64,000 bases of DNA from Allium sativum (GCA_030737875.1 CM060918.1:774808552-774872551); one strand, 5' to 3'; positions 1-11,098 are shown, counted from the first letter of the stretch. Notes: a model not told the origin generated them from the sequence alone. Program-made: numbers and translations.

Positions 1-263
1 CAACACTAAAAGAGGATAAATTAAATAATAATTGGTTTAATATTCAGAATTAAGGAAAACGGACTGTGCCATCACGTCCGTCTCGAAATTCTGGTCAAGA
101 AAGACATTTGGTTTTCGGACACCATATGAAGAAGTTAAGAGGGTTTTAAGTTTGTATACGCGCAAAAAGAACATATATACACATATGAGTCACGTACGAG
201 TCAGACCCTATCCATAACAGTTCGAAAATCAAAAATTCGTCAAGACGGCAAATTTCCTGCTCT

Positions 264-336
264 ACGGGGTCGACCCCCTAGGGGTGTCCACACCTGGGGG
301 TCGACCTACCCACAGGGGTGTCGACACCCCTAGGGC
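264..336 (+). promoter_or_regulatory. GTCGAC palindrome cluster upstream of TATA, LTR A
   Basis: Three GTCGAC cores sit inside longer palindromes such as GGGGTCGACCCC and GGTGTCGACACC, ending about 50 bp before the TATA box. LTRs B and C have an equivalent block, so this is probably an LTR enhancer element; that role is inference. Confidence 0.45.
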
Positions 337-370
337 TGAGGTGGCAGTCGGTTTTAGAGGGTTCTGCAGC

Positions 371-378
371 TATATATA
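371..378 (+). promoter_or_regulatory. TATA box of LTR A
   Basis: TATATATA lies at the position equivalent to TATAAATA in LTRs B and C and is followed by a similar C/T-rich initiator region with TTCATTGGA. It is the probable core promoter of this LTR, in a slightly altered form. Confidence 0.5.
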
Positions 379-1430
379 TGTGTCCAATTCTTCCATTTCT
401 TCATTGGAAATTATGGGAGCCAAATGATGCCGGTGTGCGAACTGAGACGGATTCATTTTCTTCAACAACATATAACATTCAACTTTGCAAATCAAATCCA
501 GAAATTCAAGATCCATTCTCTCTCTTCTCTAAACCTAACGCAGTGAGTTTCTAGTTGCTTTTAGATTTAGATAAATAAAAGTAAATTGTGAAAGACTGTG
601 AATTGGAAATGTTGTAAACTATAAATCTATCCTATTGTTAAATCTTATACTATGTCATGATAGATCTACACCTTTAGATCTAATGCAATTGTAGTTATTC
701 TATTATGTTACCTATGTGGATCTTGACTTGTAACTATGTTATGGTGAATGTAAATCTGTTAATTTGGACAGTTGCAACATTAGTTAGATCTAACTCTTTA
801 TGTAAATCACCTTTCACTTGTCATATTGCGATTAACTTAGATAAGTTGTAAGTTGGACATGTGAACCCATATTTAGATCTAAACATGCTATTATGTCATT
901 CTAATGGTGTTAGATCTATTTTAACCTTTAGATATGAATTATGTGATCTAATTTATCACCTTGTGTTATCGTGTTAGATCTAAACAAATTGGACATCTAA
1001 ATAGCTAATTTAGACATCGTACTTATGTAAGAATCTATAAACTGCCACCAATTCATCAATTTTATATCCACCTTGTTATGATGTTAATAACATGTCCATG
1101 CCAGTATGTACGTTCACCTTATCATCATGCTAGTTTATATTTATGCCAAGATGATCCCTTTGGTTATATTCCCATTATTTTCCCTATTATTGTTTATGAC
1201 TAGGCTATTGACTAGCCTAGGCATGCCACCAGTTTATGAGTGTGCTAGTTAGGAAACGGGGGGAAAAAGGGTTATTATTGGCATAATTTGAATATGAACG
1301 TTTTTGGACATATAATTCAAATTATTGGGTAAAATGGGCATTAACATCTATAAAGGGAAAGGATTAATTAATTGATTATTAATGGAATGCCTTGTAATTA
1401 CAATTAGGAATTGTACTCGTACTTATAACA

Positions 1431-1640
1431 CGAGGTTAGGTTGCATTAGTGGTGGAAGTCTGCCCGGAATAGACCGGCATATCCAGCAGCCACTAATGTT
1501 GAACCTAATGTGGGAAGTCTAAGTACGTAAATACGAATCAGGCTAAGACACGAGGTTAGGCCCAACTGTGGAAAAAGTCTTCCTGGACCCGACCGGCATA
1601 TCCAGCATCCACACGTTGTAGGCCTAACGTGGAAGTCTAG
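1431..1640 (+). other. Twin hairpin repeat in LTR A
   Basis: Two tandem units about 120 bp apart each begin ACGAGGTTAGG and each fold on themselves. The first stem pairs GGTTGCATTAGTGG with CCACTAATGTTGAACC (around 1438-1507). The second pairs GTTAGGCCCAACTGTGG with CCACACGTTGTAGGCCTAAC (1555-1628). The loop text, including GACCGGCATATCCAGCA, is shared while the stems differ yet still pair. Equivalent pairs lie in LTRs B and C. Confidence 0.6.
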
Positions 1641-2819
1641 CCCATTATAAACCATAAATGGACATGGTAATGAATTGGACTACTTAGCCAAATCTAATCC
1701 ATAGTGATTGTATGATTATGAAATAAGGTTAGTGTTGAGTAAATTGATTGGTATAGTGGATAGGTTAAGCAAATTTAGAGGGGGTGGATAATATTTACTT
1801 GTATGGGACCCATTTCAGTCAGTGACCCGGAGTAAGTATCAAATAAAATATGTTGTACTAGGTGGAGAAGGGACACACTTACTGACTAATTGTAAGAGAT
1901 CCAAATGTGGAGGACGGTGTGGGCGGCGCAAACCGACCGGGCCATGTGGGTGCATGAGCCAGGCAAAGGGGGATAAGATGACTGTGACACCAGTAGATAT
2001 GGGGCCGTGCATATCAGTGAGGGGTTGCCACTGTAGGATGTGATACATCCTACCATGGGGCCGGCACAGAGTATCTACGGAGTAGGGAGCCAATTGATTA
2101 GGGTAGTGGTTAGGGTATATTTGGACATATGCCCTAAGTCTACCACCTTATAGTGGAAGGGATCATCTCATTCTGGTTATACTATAATAGTGCAGAGTAA
2201 TCATTAGAGAAGTATATACACCTTACCCTGTCTATCTTATCACACCTGCCATTTATGTAGTGATCTCTCTTATCCACTTTATATGCCTATCATGTTACTT
2301 TTATTTATTTACTGGCTAAAAGTAACTAGACTCGCCAGACTTTATGTCTGACCCTTTTGTTTCTCCTTCTTTCTTCCGTTTCCCCCCAGGTTCTCAGGGA
2401 GGAAACACACAGGCTTAGTCGGGACTCAGATATCATCTTGCTAGGAGCTACTTCTGAAGTATGGCTCAAGTTTTTGTCTCTACTATGGCTTAACTCTTTC
2501 AATTGGAGAATTATGTTTTTTATGTTCTTATATACTCTGATGGTGAAGTTATTTTATTATAAGGATTTTTGTGACTTATGGTATTGTGGACCATGGTATT
2601 GTGGACCATGGTATTATGATTTATGTTTGAGATAAAAATTAAAATTTCCGCTGTTATCTTATTTATATCTGTCTTGTAATCATTCTGTGTCTGTTTACCT
2701 ATAACGCTTCACGAAACTTAATGCATTCCCTTAGTGAGTGACATTAACGGACGTAGGGTGTCACACTTCCCTTAAAGTAGTGTTCAGAGCTTGTTTGTGA
2801 TAGAATACTTCCCTCAACA

Positions 2820-3305
2820 ATGGCTTTGAAGAAGGATGAAAATTTTAGCCGACGTAGGTGCAAGGACCTTGTAGCACCAATTGAACTGGCTGAAAAAGAA
2901 AATGCTTCTCTGAATCCCGAATCAGAGACGGAATCTGAACAGGTCGAGGAAGATAACATGGAGGCGAATACTTCTGAATCTGAGCATGAGACTGAGTATG
3001 GCGGGGACGATGAAACTACATTAGAGATTGTCCCAAATGTCGAAATGACAACTGAGGACCCTCTCGTACAAAATGTAACAAGGGAGGATTCTGCAGATAC
3101 CTTTGATAACTTAGGGGTTCTTAATTCAACTAAGTATCTTAGCCAAGACGATACTGTAACTCGGCTTCTTGATTCTCCCAACATAATCACAGCAGCTAGC
3201 ATAATGGAGAATCCTGCCTTCGAGCCAGGAAAGTTGTTGAAATCCTTAGGAATTTCCTTAGGACCAACTAAGAAGACTGTTTCATTAGCAGCAATTTCCT
3301 TTTAG
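2820..3305 (+). CDS. Unknown acidic protein, N-terminal part (161 aa)
   Basis: This is an open frame from ATG (MALKKDEN...) 55 bp after LTR A. The first 30 residues are basic. Residues about 33-75 are very acidic, with repeated SE and ESE motifs, and the tail (about 137-161) is more hydrophobic. I recognise no domain and see no signal peptide or membrane segment. It is the first segment of a chain of frames running to 5483 and may be an exon or a separate small protein. A TTTGCCTTTAG at about 3352-3362 resembles a 3' splice site ahead of the next frame, but I see no convincing donor. Confidence 0.45.
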   Translation: MALKKDENFSRRRCKDLVAPIELAEKENASLNPESETESEQVEEDNMEANTSESEHETEYGGDDETTLEIVPNVEMTTEDPLVQNVTREDSADTFDNLGVLNSTKYLSQDDTVTRLLDSPNIITAASIMENPAFEPGKLLKSLGISLGPTKKTVSLAAISF

Positions 3306-3351
3306 AAATCATTTTTAACATACAACATTTCTAATAATCATATTTTACAAT

Positions 3352-4478
3352 TTGCCTTTAGTATTTTGCAAGCCAAACACTGAAAACCATTTTGATCTTA
3401 TTTTAGGTGGTTTAGATATGCACAAGAAACGCTCATTAGGTTTTAGATCTGACTTTAGCAGGAAAAGCAAAGCCATCAATCCAAAGCACCTACTGCAACC
3501 TGATCTTCCTCCACCATCTCATTATCATACACAAACCCATCTTCCCCCGCCCCCGAAATCTTCTCACTGGTCCTTACACATACCAGAGTCAGACTTAACT
3601 GAGGAACAAAGGCGGAGGATTCGCGAGGAAGAGGATGAGAAAGCGAGAAGACGAACTTGGCTCAGAGAGGATACTCCTAATGAAGAGACCCGAGGGAAGA
3701 AGCGAGGAAGGGACGATCCAGGAAAAGGCGGCTCACACAAACATTCTCGAATAGAGAAGCTTCCCATTACACCTCGCCTGATTCCATCCTCTGGTCCCCC
3801 TGATCCTTCGGACGAGATCCATTCAATCATTCATAAACCTCGCCATGATCCCAGACCAATAAACGTTCCTCTTTCCGAACGACTCCCAGGTTGGAATCTA
3901 AAAGGACTCATGTTCGACCGTGGTGTGAGTTTAACTGATGTTAATGAACTATCTGAGGAGGTAGATGCAGTAATAAGGCTAATGCATACTCAACTTGACA
4001 ATGCTAAGAGCCAACTCGATACAAAGTGGAATATTGTCAAAGACAGTGCCAGGAAAAAGTTGTATGGATGGAATAAACTTGGTGATGATCTCCAAAAACA
4101 TCATGACACCAACCTTGCTATAATCGCCGAGTTGGAGTATGACAAGGTCAAATGGGAGAAATTCTTGGACTCTCGTGATGCTACTATTGTGGTACTCAAT
4201 AAAAGAGTTACGGAGTTAGAAGCATTAGACAATGAAAACTAGAAATTCCGAGAAGAACTTGAAGTTGCCAAACAAAGAGAAAAGGAGGCCTTAACCGCCA
4301 AATGCAATATTGAAGCAACATTATCTGTAGAAAAGGATTTTTCCAAATAGTATCGGGACAAGCCACCCAACTTAGGAAAACAATTGACTCGTTAAAGGAT
4401 TCCAATCAAACATTGATAGCTAAACTTGAATCTCTCGAGAAAGGCAAGACCACCACCGAGTAAACTCTTAAGCAAGCC
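3352..4478 (+). pseudogene. Unknown charged coiled-coil protein, middle part, broken
   Basis: The open frame runs from about 3352 (first ATG at 3418) to TAG at 4240-4242. It starts proline-rich (PPPSHYH, LPPPPK), then has a strongly charged helix with TEEQRRRIREEEDEKARRR near residues 83-101. The second half has heptad-like repeats ending in NKRVTELEALDNEN. The same frame continues beyond the TAG (KFREELEVAKQREKEAL...) to another TAG at 4348-4350. A shifted frame then continues the coiled coil (TQLRKTIDSLKDSNQ) to about 4460. So this is one long coiled-coil protein broken by at least two stops and one frameshift. There are no retroviral domains and I do not recognise the family. Confidence 0.5.
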
Positions 4479-5483
4479 ATGGATGAGGTTGAGGATGACA
4501 TATTTCGATTTTACGTCTTCAGCGTTATGAGTCGCGGGAGTCTGCACTACTTGGGGGATAGTTTTTCCACCACTCTAGCGCTTGTCTTGGAACGAGTGCT
4601 TGAAATCAATAGTGACAATTGTAGTGAGGATGAACTCACTAATAGACCTTTAGATGATAAATCTAAGAAGGCTTTGGTAGAGGGAAAGATTCTATTAGCA
4701 AACGAGAGGGCTGGTACTTCTAGGGAGCCAATTCAAAACCAACCTGACACCAATCTTTCTACTGTACCTATGGACCCTGGAGCTTCTGGTTCGCAGACAT
4801 TGTTAACCTTCCTAATGTTCCCAAAGAGAAGGATGTAATTACCGAGGGAAATGCTACTATGGAGAATATTACCGAGGAGCATAGTGGAGATGATGATGCT
4901 AATGATGAAAACATCGAAAATTGGAGAATTAAGCATAGGGATGTCTATGAAAACCTCTAGATGCAGGTAAAATTGAAACCAACTATACCGTGTCATACTT
5001 AGAATCCATTCTTGATTCACCTGGGTCCCTTGCCTATTATGCTCGTTGTTTCCATAATCTTAGTTTAATCTCACCTTTATCTTCTCCCACTATAGGCGAT
5101 GCAACAACAATTGAATCTGCTATAACCGATTCACCCTTAATGACCATTCCTCTTGCTTCCGTTATTACTCCCCCTCCGTGCTTGTGATTACAGCTCCTAG
5201 GTCACAGGATGCAAGAATCGGTGCTTTCTTAGATTTAGATGATGTTGACTACAATCATAGTGACGATCTTGAGGCCAACGAAACAGATGAAAGCCTAAAG
5301 GATGCTGCCAAGGATAAAGGCAAGAAAGTTGCCAAGTCTTCATCATCTAAGAAGCTCAAGAGGAAGAAGAAAAGAGACATGGAAACTATTACTTTATCTT
5401 CTCAGGAAAATCCGAGTAATGTGGAAGAAACCCCTCCTCCTCTTAACAAGCCAACTTTAAGGTCAGGTGATAGGAAGAAATAG
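4479..5483 (+). pseudogene. Unknown protein, C-terminal part with acidic and lysine-rich regions, broken
   Basis: Three overlapping frames carry on from the coiled-coil segment: 4479-4838 (begins MDEVEDDIFRFY), about 4800-4960 in another frame (acidic, ENITEEHSGDDDANDEN), then 4990-5187 and 5178-5483. The last one has an acidic stretch (DLDDVDYNHSDDLEANETDE) followed by KKLKRKKKR, which looks like a nuclear localisation signal. The pieces meet at small frameshifts, so one ancestral frame is likely. Function is unknown. The acidic plus coiled-coil plus lysine-rich layout would suit a nuclear or nucleic-acid-associated protein, but that is only inference. Confidence 0.4.
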
Positions 5484-5484
5484 T

Positions 5485-5561
5485 AGCGGTTGGCACCAAC
5501 TTATTTTTTTCTTCGATTATCATAGTGGTTGGCACCAACTTATTTTTCTTTCGATTATCAT
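5485..5561 (+). repeat. 38-bp tandem duplication just after the decayed reading frame
   Basis: Two near-identical copies of a unit running from GGTTGGCACCAACTTATTT to TTCGATTATCA lie head to tail, about 38-40 bp each. Each contains the small palindrome TTGGCACCAA. Confidence 0.7.
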
Positions 5562-7248
5562 CTTATATATGTTGTATTCAGACCAGTTGTATATGCAGGT
5601 GCTGGTCCCTTCTTATTAACTTTTGTACTGGATTTATGACTCTACGACTTTGTGACTCTGCTATCTAATTATGTGATGCTGAAATGAATTTGTGTTCTGC
5701 TTTCTGTACTTAAGCTTTTACTTTCAGTTTTGTTGTACTTTCCTGTTTTGTAATTTCACACTTGTTTTCTTTTCATGCCTGCATCACAAATTCTTTATAT
5801 CACAAGTCGTTTGCTTTTACAACATTTGGTATAATAATGATCTTACGGTGCTTTAATTTTTAGTAAACAACAATTTTATAGTCGCGACCACAAATCATCG
5901 CTAACCGGATTTATTCGACCAATTTTATTAGGCTCCCTTTATTGTGACTAGGGCAGTTATGAGACTTCTTTTTCATGAACGATCAATTTTGTACTTTTCA
6001 CAATGTTGAAGTCAAATTTCTGAATCTCCCTTAATCACACCAAGGGAGCCAGTTCCATTAGTCGGAGTAAACCTTATGAGTGCTAATCTCTATTGTAAAG
6101 TTGTGACGAGTTTATGGTATGTTTAAGTGAGCATTATTGAATTTCCTTAATGTGGTGGCAATGCCCCAATACCAAAACTGGTCATCGACTTTATAGGTTG
6201 AGCGTGATATTATGCGACCAATCTGGGAATTTTTGGCCATGTGTTTTTTCCATTTTTGAATTTCTTGGCGTAAGCATGATTAAAAGATTCCAGTTTTAAT
6301 CGATCCTACTCACGCCCCATTTTGTGGCAATGAACTTTTGTTTTTGTTCCTTTGCTCGGGAGGTTTTATATTCCGTTCCTTTAAAGACGTATTTATAAAC
6401 CCATTAGTCGTTGTGACTGAATGACTTAGCCACTTGTAGAATTTGTAGGGCGCCTTTGGAAAGGGCTTCGGGTCCGTCAATAACTGGATTTGGAAGACCC
6501 AGAATCAATAGATGGATTTGGAAGAACCAACATATGATTGGATCCCCCCGAAGGGGTCATTCAAAACCCAGTGTTTATATCGCTATCCAACCATGTATTA
6601 ATGGCTTCCACGATCAACCAAGTGCCCCTCAGGAAGGTCTTTGGTTTTTAAGCCCAGTGTTTAAATCATTATCCAGCCATGTATCAAAGGCTTTGACGAT
6701 GAACCGGGGCCCCTCGGGGTGGTCTTTGGTTTTAAAATTGCATTGTATCTTGGGGCTGACGCTAGTTCATTTACCTGGTTTTACTACGATTTGTTAGAAC
6801 TAGGTCCTGGGACCTTACAATAAAAAAAGGTGCCCCTTTTACGAAACTTGCAGCTTTATCCGTGACTTTGAGACCATGACATTTGACCATTCAGTCCCTG
6901 GTGTTTCTTCCATGCATTATTATGCATCACATCTTCGATTTGATTGCGAATGATATTTTAAGCATTAAGCAATGGATATTCGAGCTATACCAATCGGGAT
7001 GTTCTATAATAATCACCAGGTCTTATAAAGTCATAGATGCATCAGTGCTCTTTTAAAGGACCTGCAATTAAAATCAAATCTTAGCAAACATTTTGCAAAT
7101 CATGCGATTTTATGCAAGTAAAGCAATTTCTTTCATTAATATGTTCAAAGCTTGTTATGACGTTGCATGGTATTTACAATGCATGATATTTACAACTTTT
7201 TCGGAACATATGAAAGAAACACTAAGTGAAGTAGTGATGGAGGAGCAT
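5562..7248 (+). other. Non-coding 3' part of interior 1
   Basis: No convincing gene was seen. It is AT-rich to about 6450. Around 6549-6731 two imperfect copies of a ~100-bp block follow each other, each with CCCAGTGTTTA.ATC, ATCCA.CCATGTAT.AA.GGCTT and a GGTCTTTGGTTTT end. The segment ends with a weak purine tract before LTR B. Confidence 0.45.
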
Positions 7249-7445
7249 TGTAACACCCCATAATTTTAAGATATTAAAATTAACAGATTAAAGAATACTA
7301 AATTTTAGAAGAAGAATTTAGGGAAACGGGCTACGCCATTGCGTTCATCTGGGAATTTTGCTTGGGATAGAGTCCGGGTTTGCATAAATCGGATATCGTA
7401 TGGAGAAGTTATAAGCCTTAGAAGTTTGTATACGCACAAGGAAGA

Positions 7446-7485
<40 letters not shown>

Positions 7486-7486
7486 T
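7446..7486 (+). repeat. (AC)n-(AT)n microsatellite in LTR B
   Basis: A run of about 14 AC units is followed by about six AT units. The equivalent place in LTR C (15602-15622) holds only an AT run, so the tract changed after the LTRs separated. Confidence 0.9.
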
Positions 7487-7563
7487 AATTCTAGAACCTT
7501 TAAAACAGTTCAAAAATCAAAATCCAACTAAAACAGGCTGAGTGGGAAAATTCCCGCTCGTGG

Positions 7564-7635
7564 GTGTCGACCCCCCTTAGGGAGTGTCGACATGGGTGTC
7601 GGGCCCCCTATAGGGGTGTTGACCCCCCCGGGAAG
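7564..7635 (+). promoter_or_regulatory. GTCGAC repeat block upstream of TATA, LTR B
   Basis: GTCGAC cores at 7566 and 7586 and decayed versions near 7597 and 7618 repeat with a period near 20 bp, separated by CCCCC/GGGG stretches. The block ends about 80 bp before the TATA box, as in LTR C. Confidence 0.45.
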
Positions 7636-7699
7636 ATCTGGGCAGAATTCGTTTTATGTACCTGGACTTGATTCTGGGTCTGGTTCATTGGTTCTAGGT

Positions 7700-7707
7700 T
7701 ATAAATA
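7700..7707 (+). promoter_or_regulatory. TATA box of LTR B
   Basis: TATAAATA is followed by TGGTCCCCC and a TTCTTCATTGGAGA initiator-like region. The same box is at 15825-15832 in LTR C. Transcription of the autonomous element would start about 30 bp downstream. Confidence 0.65.
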
Positions 7708-8745
7708 TGGTCCCCCATTATCCTATTTTCTTCATTGGAGATCATGGGAGTCATATGCTGTCGGGTTGCAAACTGAAACAAAATCAAGTCCTACAACAAC
7801 GGTTTAGCTAATCAAATTCAGAATCCAAAATTCAGATCTATTCTATCTCAATTCTCTAAACCTAACACTGTGAGTTTCTTATCACTTTTAGGTTGAAATA
7901 GATAACCGTGAATTATGAAAGACTGTGAATTGGGTATAAACTGTAAATCATGAACCTATGCAAGTATATTATGTCATTTTCCCTAGATCTAATATGATTA
8001 TGGACATTCTACTATGTTGCCTATGTGGATCTTGACTTGCAACTATGTTGTGGTAAATGCGAACTTGTTAAGTTAGATCTAATCCTTCATGTAAACTACC
8101 TTTCACCTATCATGTTGTAGTTAATTATGATATGTTGCAAACTTGACATGTGAAGTCACCTTTAGATCAAAATATGCTACCCTGTCATGATAGATCTATT
8201 TCTTTAGATCCAATTCAACTATGATTATTCTACTATGTCATGATAAATCTTTTTCTTTAGATCCAGTTCAGTTGTGAGTATTCTGTTATGTTATTATTTG
8301 GGATCTTAATTTGTATTATGCTAGATCTGAATTGCTGGACATCTACATGATTAGTTTAGATCTCATTTTGTTCACTTTGACATCATAGAAATTGTCACGA
8401 GTTCATACGACAACCTTGTGATCATGTTAATCTAGGTTATGCCAAATCATATTCAATGATCACTTGTGTTACATCCCTATTAGCTTTCCTTTTCATCGCT
8501 CATAGCTAGGCTAAATATTTAGCCTAGGCATGCCGTCAATTTTGTGAGGACATTAGTTAGAAACGGGGGGAAAAAGTTAATATTGGCGTAATTGGGAAAT
8601 AAACATTTTTGGACTAGTAATTCAATTTGTTGATAGAATGGGCAATAACACCCAAAAAGTTAAGATTAATTAATTGGTAAATTAATTAATAAATGGAATG
8701 TTTAGCAACTATAATTAGCAATTATGTTAACACTTATGACATGAG

Positions 8746-8939
8746 GTTAGGTTACCTTAGTGGCGGAAGTCTGCCCGGACCCGACCGGCATGTCCAGCAG
8801 CCACTAATGTTGAACCTAATGCCAGTGGCCTAAGTGTGTAAATACGACTCAGGCTAAGACACGAGGTTAGGCCCAACTGTGGAATAAGACTGCCCGGACC
8901 CGACCGAGATATCCAGCATCCACACGTTGTAGGCCTAAT
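8746..8939 (+). other. Twin hairpin repeat in LTR B
   Basis: Two units fold like those in LTR A. The first runs from GTTAGGTTACCTTAGTGG to CCACTAATGTTGAACC (8746-8819) and the second from GTTAGGCCCAACTGTGG to CCACACGTTGTAGGCC (8866-8938). Both enclose the loop motif CCCGGACCCGACCG. Confidence 0.6.
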
Positions 8940-10244
8940 GTGGGAGGTCTGGCCCAATATAACCATAATTGGACATGGTAATGAGAAAGGACTACTTAAC
9001 CTAATTTAATCGATAAGAACTGTATGATTATGAACATAAGTTAGATTTAAGTAAAATGGATTGGATAGTGGGTGGGTTAAGTATAACTGAAGAGGGTGGG
9101 TAATATTTATATACATATAGGCCCACAAACTTAACCCAGTAAAGTTATGTAATTAAAGATCACCATTTTAGGGTAAGCATAACTGGTATAGGGCTATGTA
9201 ATTAAAGATCACCCTTTAGGGTATACAAAGTCAGTGGAAAACCGAATGGGGATACAAGACAAAAGGGGAGAGCTTGTATCATATTGTGTGGTACCCATTT
9301 CAGTCAGTAACCCGTATTCGGTATCAGAGTAGGGAACTCCGTACTAGGCGGAGAAGGGGCACGCTTACTGATTGATTATAAGAGATCCAAAACGTGATAG
9401 GTGGTGTAGATGGCGCAAACCGACTGGGGACATGTGCATGCATGGGCCGGGCAGAAGGGGACAAGACGACCATGACACTAGTAGATATGAATGTGCACAT
9501 ATTGGGTTGCCACTTTAGGGAAGTGATACCCCCTACCACAGGACCAGCATAGGGTATCTAGAGAGTAGTGAGCCGACCAATTAGGGTAGTGGTTAGGGTA
9601 CACTGGATGTATGCCCTAAGTCTACCAACTTATAGTGGAAGGGACCATCTCATTTTAAATTATACTAGTAATAGTACAAAGTAGTTATTAGTGACGCATG
9701 TATACACCTTACCTTATCTGCCTTGTCACACCTGCCATTTGTATAGTGATCTCTCTTATCCACTTTAGGCCTGTCATGAATACCTTTATTTATTTACTGG
9801 CTAAAAGTTACTAGACTCGCCCGACTTTATGTCTGACCCCTTTTGTTTTTCCTTCTCTCTTCCGTTTCCCTCCAGGTTCTCAGTGAGGAAACACTCAGGC
9901 TTGACCGTGATTTTGATTGATTGCTGGAGCTGCTGATATGTATGGATCAAGCTCCTATTCTCATTGCAATAGCCATATTTTGTTATTGGGGAATTTTCTT
10001 TCTTTTATGTACTCTGATATTTTTGGAGTACAAGACAATGGTTTTTATGTTGTAATGGGTTTTTATATTTCAGACAAATGATGCTTTGGACCATGGTATT
10101 TTGATGATTAATAAAGTTGTTTATTTCCGCTGCAAATTTTTTTATATCTGTCTTGTAATATTTTGTGCCTGTTTACCTAAACGCTTCACAAAACTTAATG
10201 CATTCCCTTTGTGAGTGACATTAACGGATGTGGGGTGTCACATT

Positions 10245-10256
10245 TGGTATCAGAGC
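10245..10256 (+). other. Primer binding site (initiator Met tRNA)
   Basis: TGGTATCAGAGC starts two bases after LTR B. It is complementary to the 3' end of plant initiator Met tRNA, the usual primer of many Ty3/gypsy and Ty1/copia elements. Confidence 0.9.
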
Positions 10257-10407
10257 TGAAGGTAACCAGATTAGATAAGAGTTTTTGAAAAATATTTTCA
10301 AAATGAGTTTTAAAAGAAAAGTCTGTTTTGGAAAACATTCCCCAAAAAGCCATATGTAATATCCTTCGGTCCTTTATCTAAATTTCTTCCTTTTCCTTTT
10401 TTTCATC

Positions 10408-11098
10408 ATGTCTGGGGAACAAAACATCCCTAATATCCCAGAGGGCGTCACTATACCCAGATGGTTCCATAGGTATTTGGAGGCCACGGCGCCTGCCAAA
10501 GGCCAAAGAGACGTTCCTCCCCCAGCTGCACCAGTCATTCCTCCTCCTCCCCCTCTAAGAGCAGATAACTTCATCAAAATCTACAAGGACATCCGTGCTA
10601 TGGGAAGGAAGCCATTCCATGGGAACGGGACATTCATAGAAGCTCGGAATTGTCTCAAGGAGACCGAGGACTTATTCATAATCTTTGAAGTAGAGGACTG
10701 AAGGAAAATTCAATTAGTTGCTTGGCTGTTAAAGGACAAAGCCTCACTTTGGTGGGAAGTCACCCAAGCTGGATTTTCGGTAGAGGTTTAGAAGACTTTA
10801 AACAGAGGTTCGAAATGAAATTTCTTTCCCAAGCGGAGCAAAGCATACAGATGGAGAGGTTCTTAGCACTCAAATAAGGAAATTTGACGGTGAAAGAATA
10901 TGTGAACAAATTCAACCAGCTGGCAAGGTTAGGGCTAGAGTTAGTCGACACACCACACAAAAAGGCCTTGCGATTTGTTAAAGGGCTGAATGAGCCTCTA
11001 CATGGTTTAGCTACGTCCCATCTTCCAATGGGGGCCACGTTTTAAAAGCATGTTGATATGGACCTAATGCATGAGGAGGACAAGGGGAAAAGAAGGAA
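10408..11098 (+). pseudogene. gag: gag capsid region, decayed
   Basis: The frame starts at ATG 10408 (MSGEQNIPNIPEGV), with a proline-rich stretch and then PFHGNGTFIEARNCL, matching the PF.G...A..W start of plant chromovirus capsid. It is broken by TGA at 10699. Past this, in-frame text still reads as capsid (LLKDKASLWWEVTQAGFS). Further stops follow (TAG near 10786, TAA near 10875 and 11043) with at least one frame change, while recognisable text continues (QMERFLALK, VKEYVNKFNQLARLG). The product would coat element RNA in cytoplasmic particles. Clearly non-functional here. Confidence 0.8.

Larger units (their letters stand above)
1..2765 (+). repeat. LTR A of chromovirus-type compound (left end cut by window)
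   Basis: This is an LTR related to LTRs B and C. By alignment to B only about 20 bases are missing at its left end. It ends in GGGTGTCACA at 2765, matching the GGGGTGTCACA ends of B and C. Landmarks shared in the same order are a GTCGAC-rich block, a TATA box, AGATCT-rich DNA, a pair of hairpins, a GC-rich leader near 1830-2100 and a pyrimidine-rich stretch near 2350-2390. It is clearly more diverged from B and C than they are from each other. Short open frames inside it look incidental. Confidence 0.88.
2766..7248 (+). mobile_element. Interior 1: non-autonomous chromovirus derivative without gag-pol
   Basis: The interior lies between LTR A and LTR B. Just after LTR A there is only a degraded primer-site trace, GTTCAGAGC at about 2781-2789, where B has TGGTATCAGAGC; a short insertion seems to have spoiled it. 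The right end has a purine-rich GATGGAGGAGCA before LTR B. No zinc knuckle, protease, RT, RNase H or integrase motif is visible. Instead, decayed frames at 2820-5483 encode an unknown acidic, coiled-coil protein, and the last 1.7 kb is non-coding. The likely nature is a LARD-like passenger element joined to the autonomous element by LTR recombination. Confidence 0.65.
7249..10242 (+). repeat. LTR B (shared by interiors 1 and 2; 5' LTR of the autonomous element)
   Basis: The 2994-bp LTR starts TGTAACACCCC and ends GGGGTGTCACA, nearly perfect inverted termini. It is followed directly by a primer binding site at 10245. It carries an (AC)n/(AT)n run at 7446-7486, a TATA box at 7700-7707, the twin hairpins at 8746-8939 and a GC-rich leader around 9340-9540. 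It matches LTR C along its whole length with roughly 10 percent difference in the first 200 bases and less further in. Confidence 0.93.

Noticed and set aside
10245..10256. tRNA-like sequence at the interior starts
   Set aside because: TGGTATCAGAGC is the primer-site complement of initiator Met tRNA, not a tRNA gene; no cloverleaf follows.
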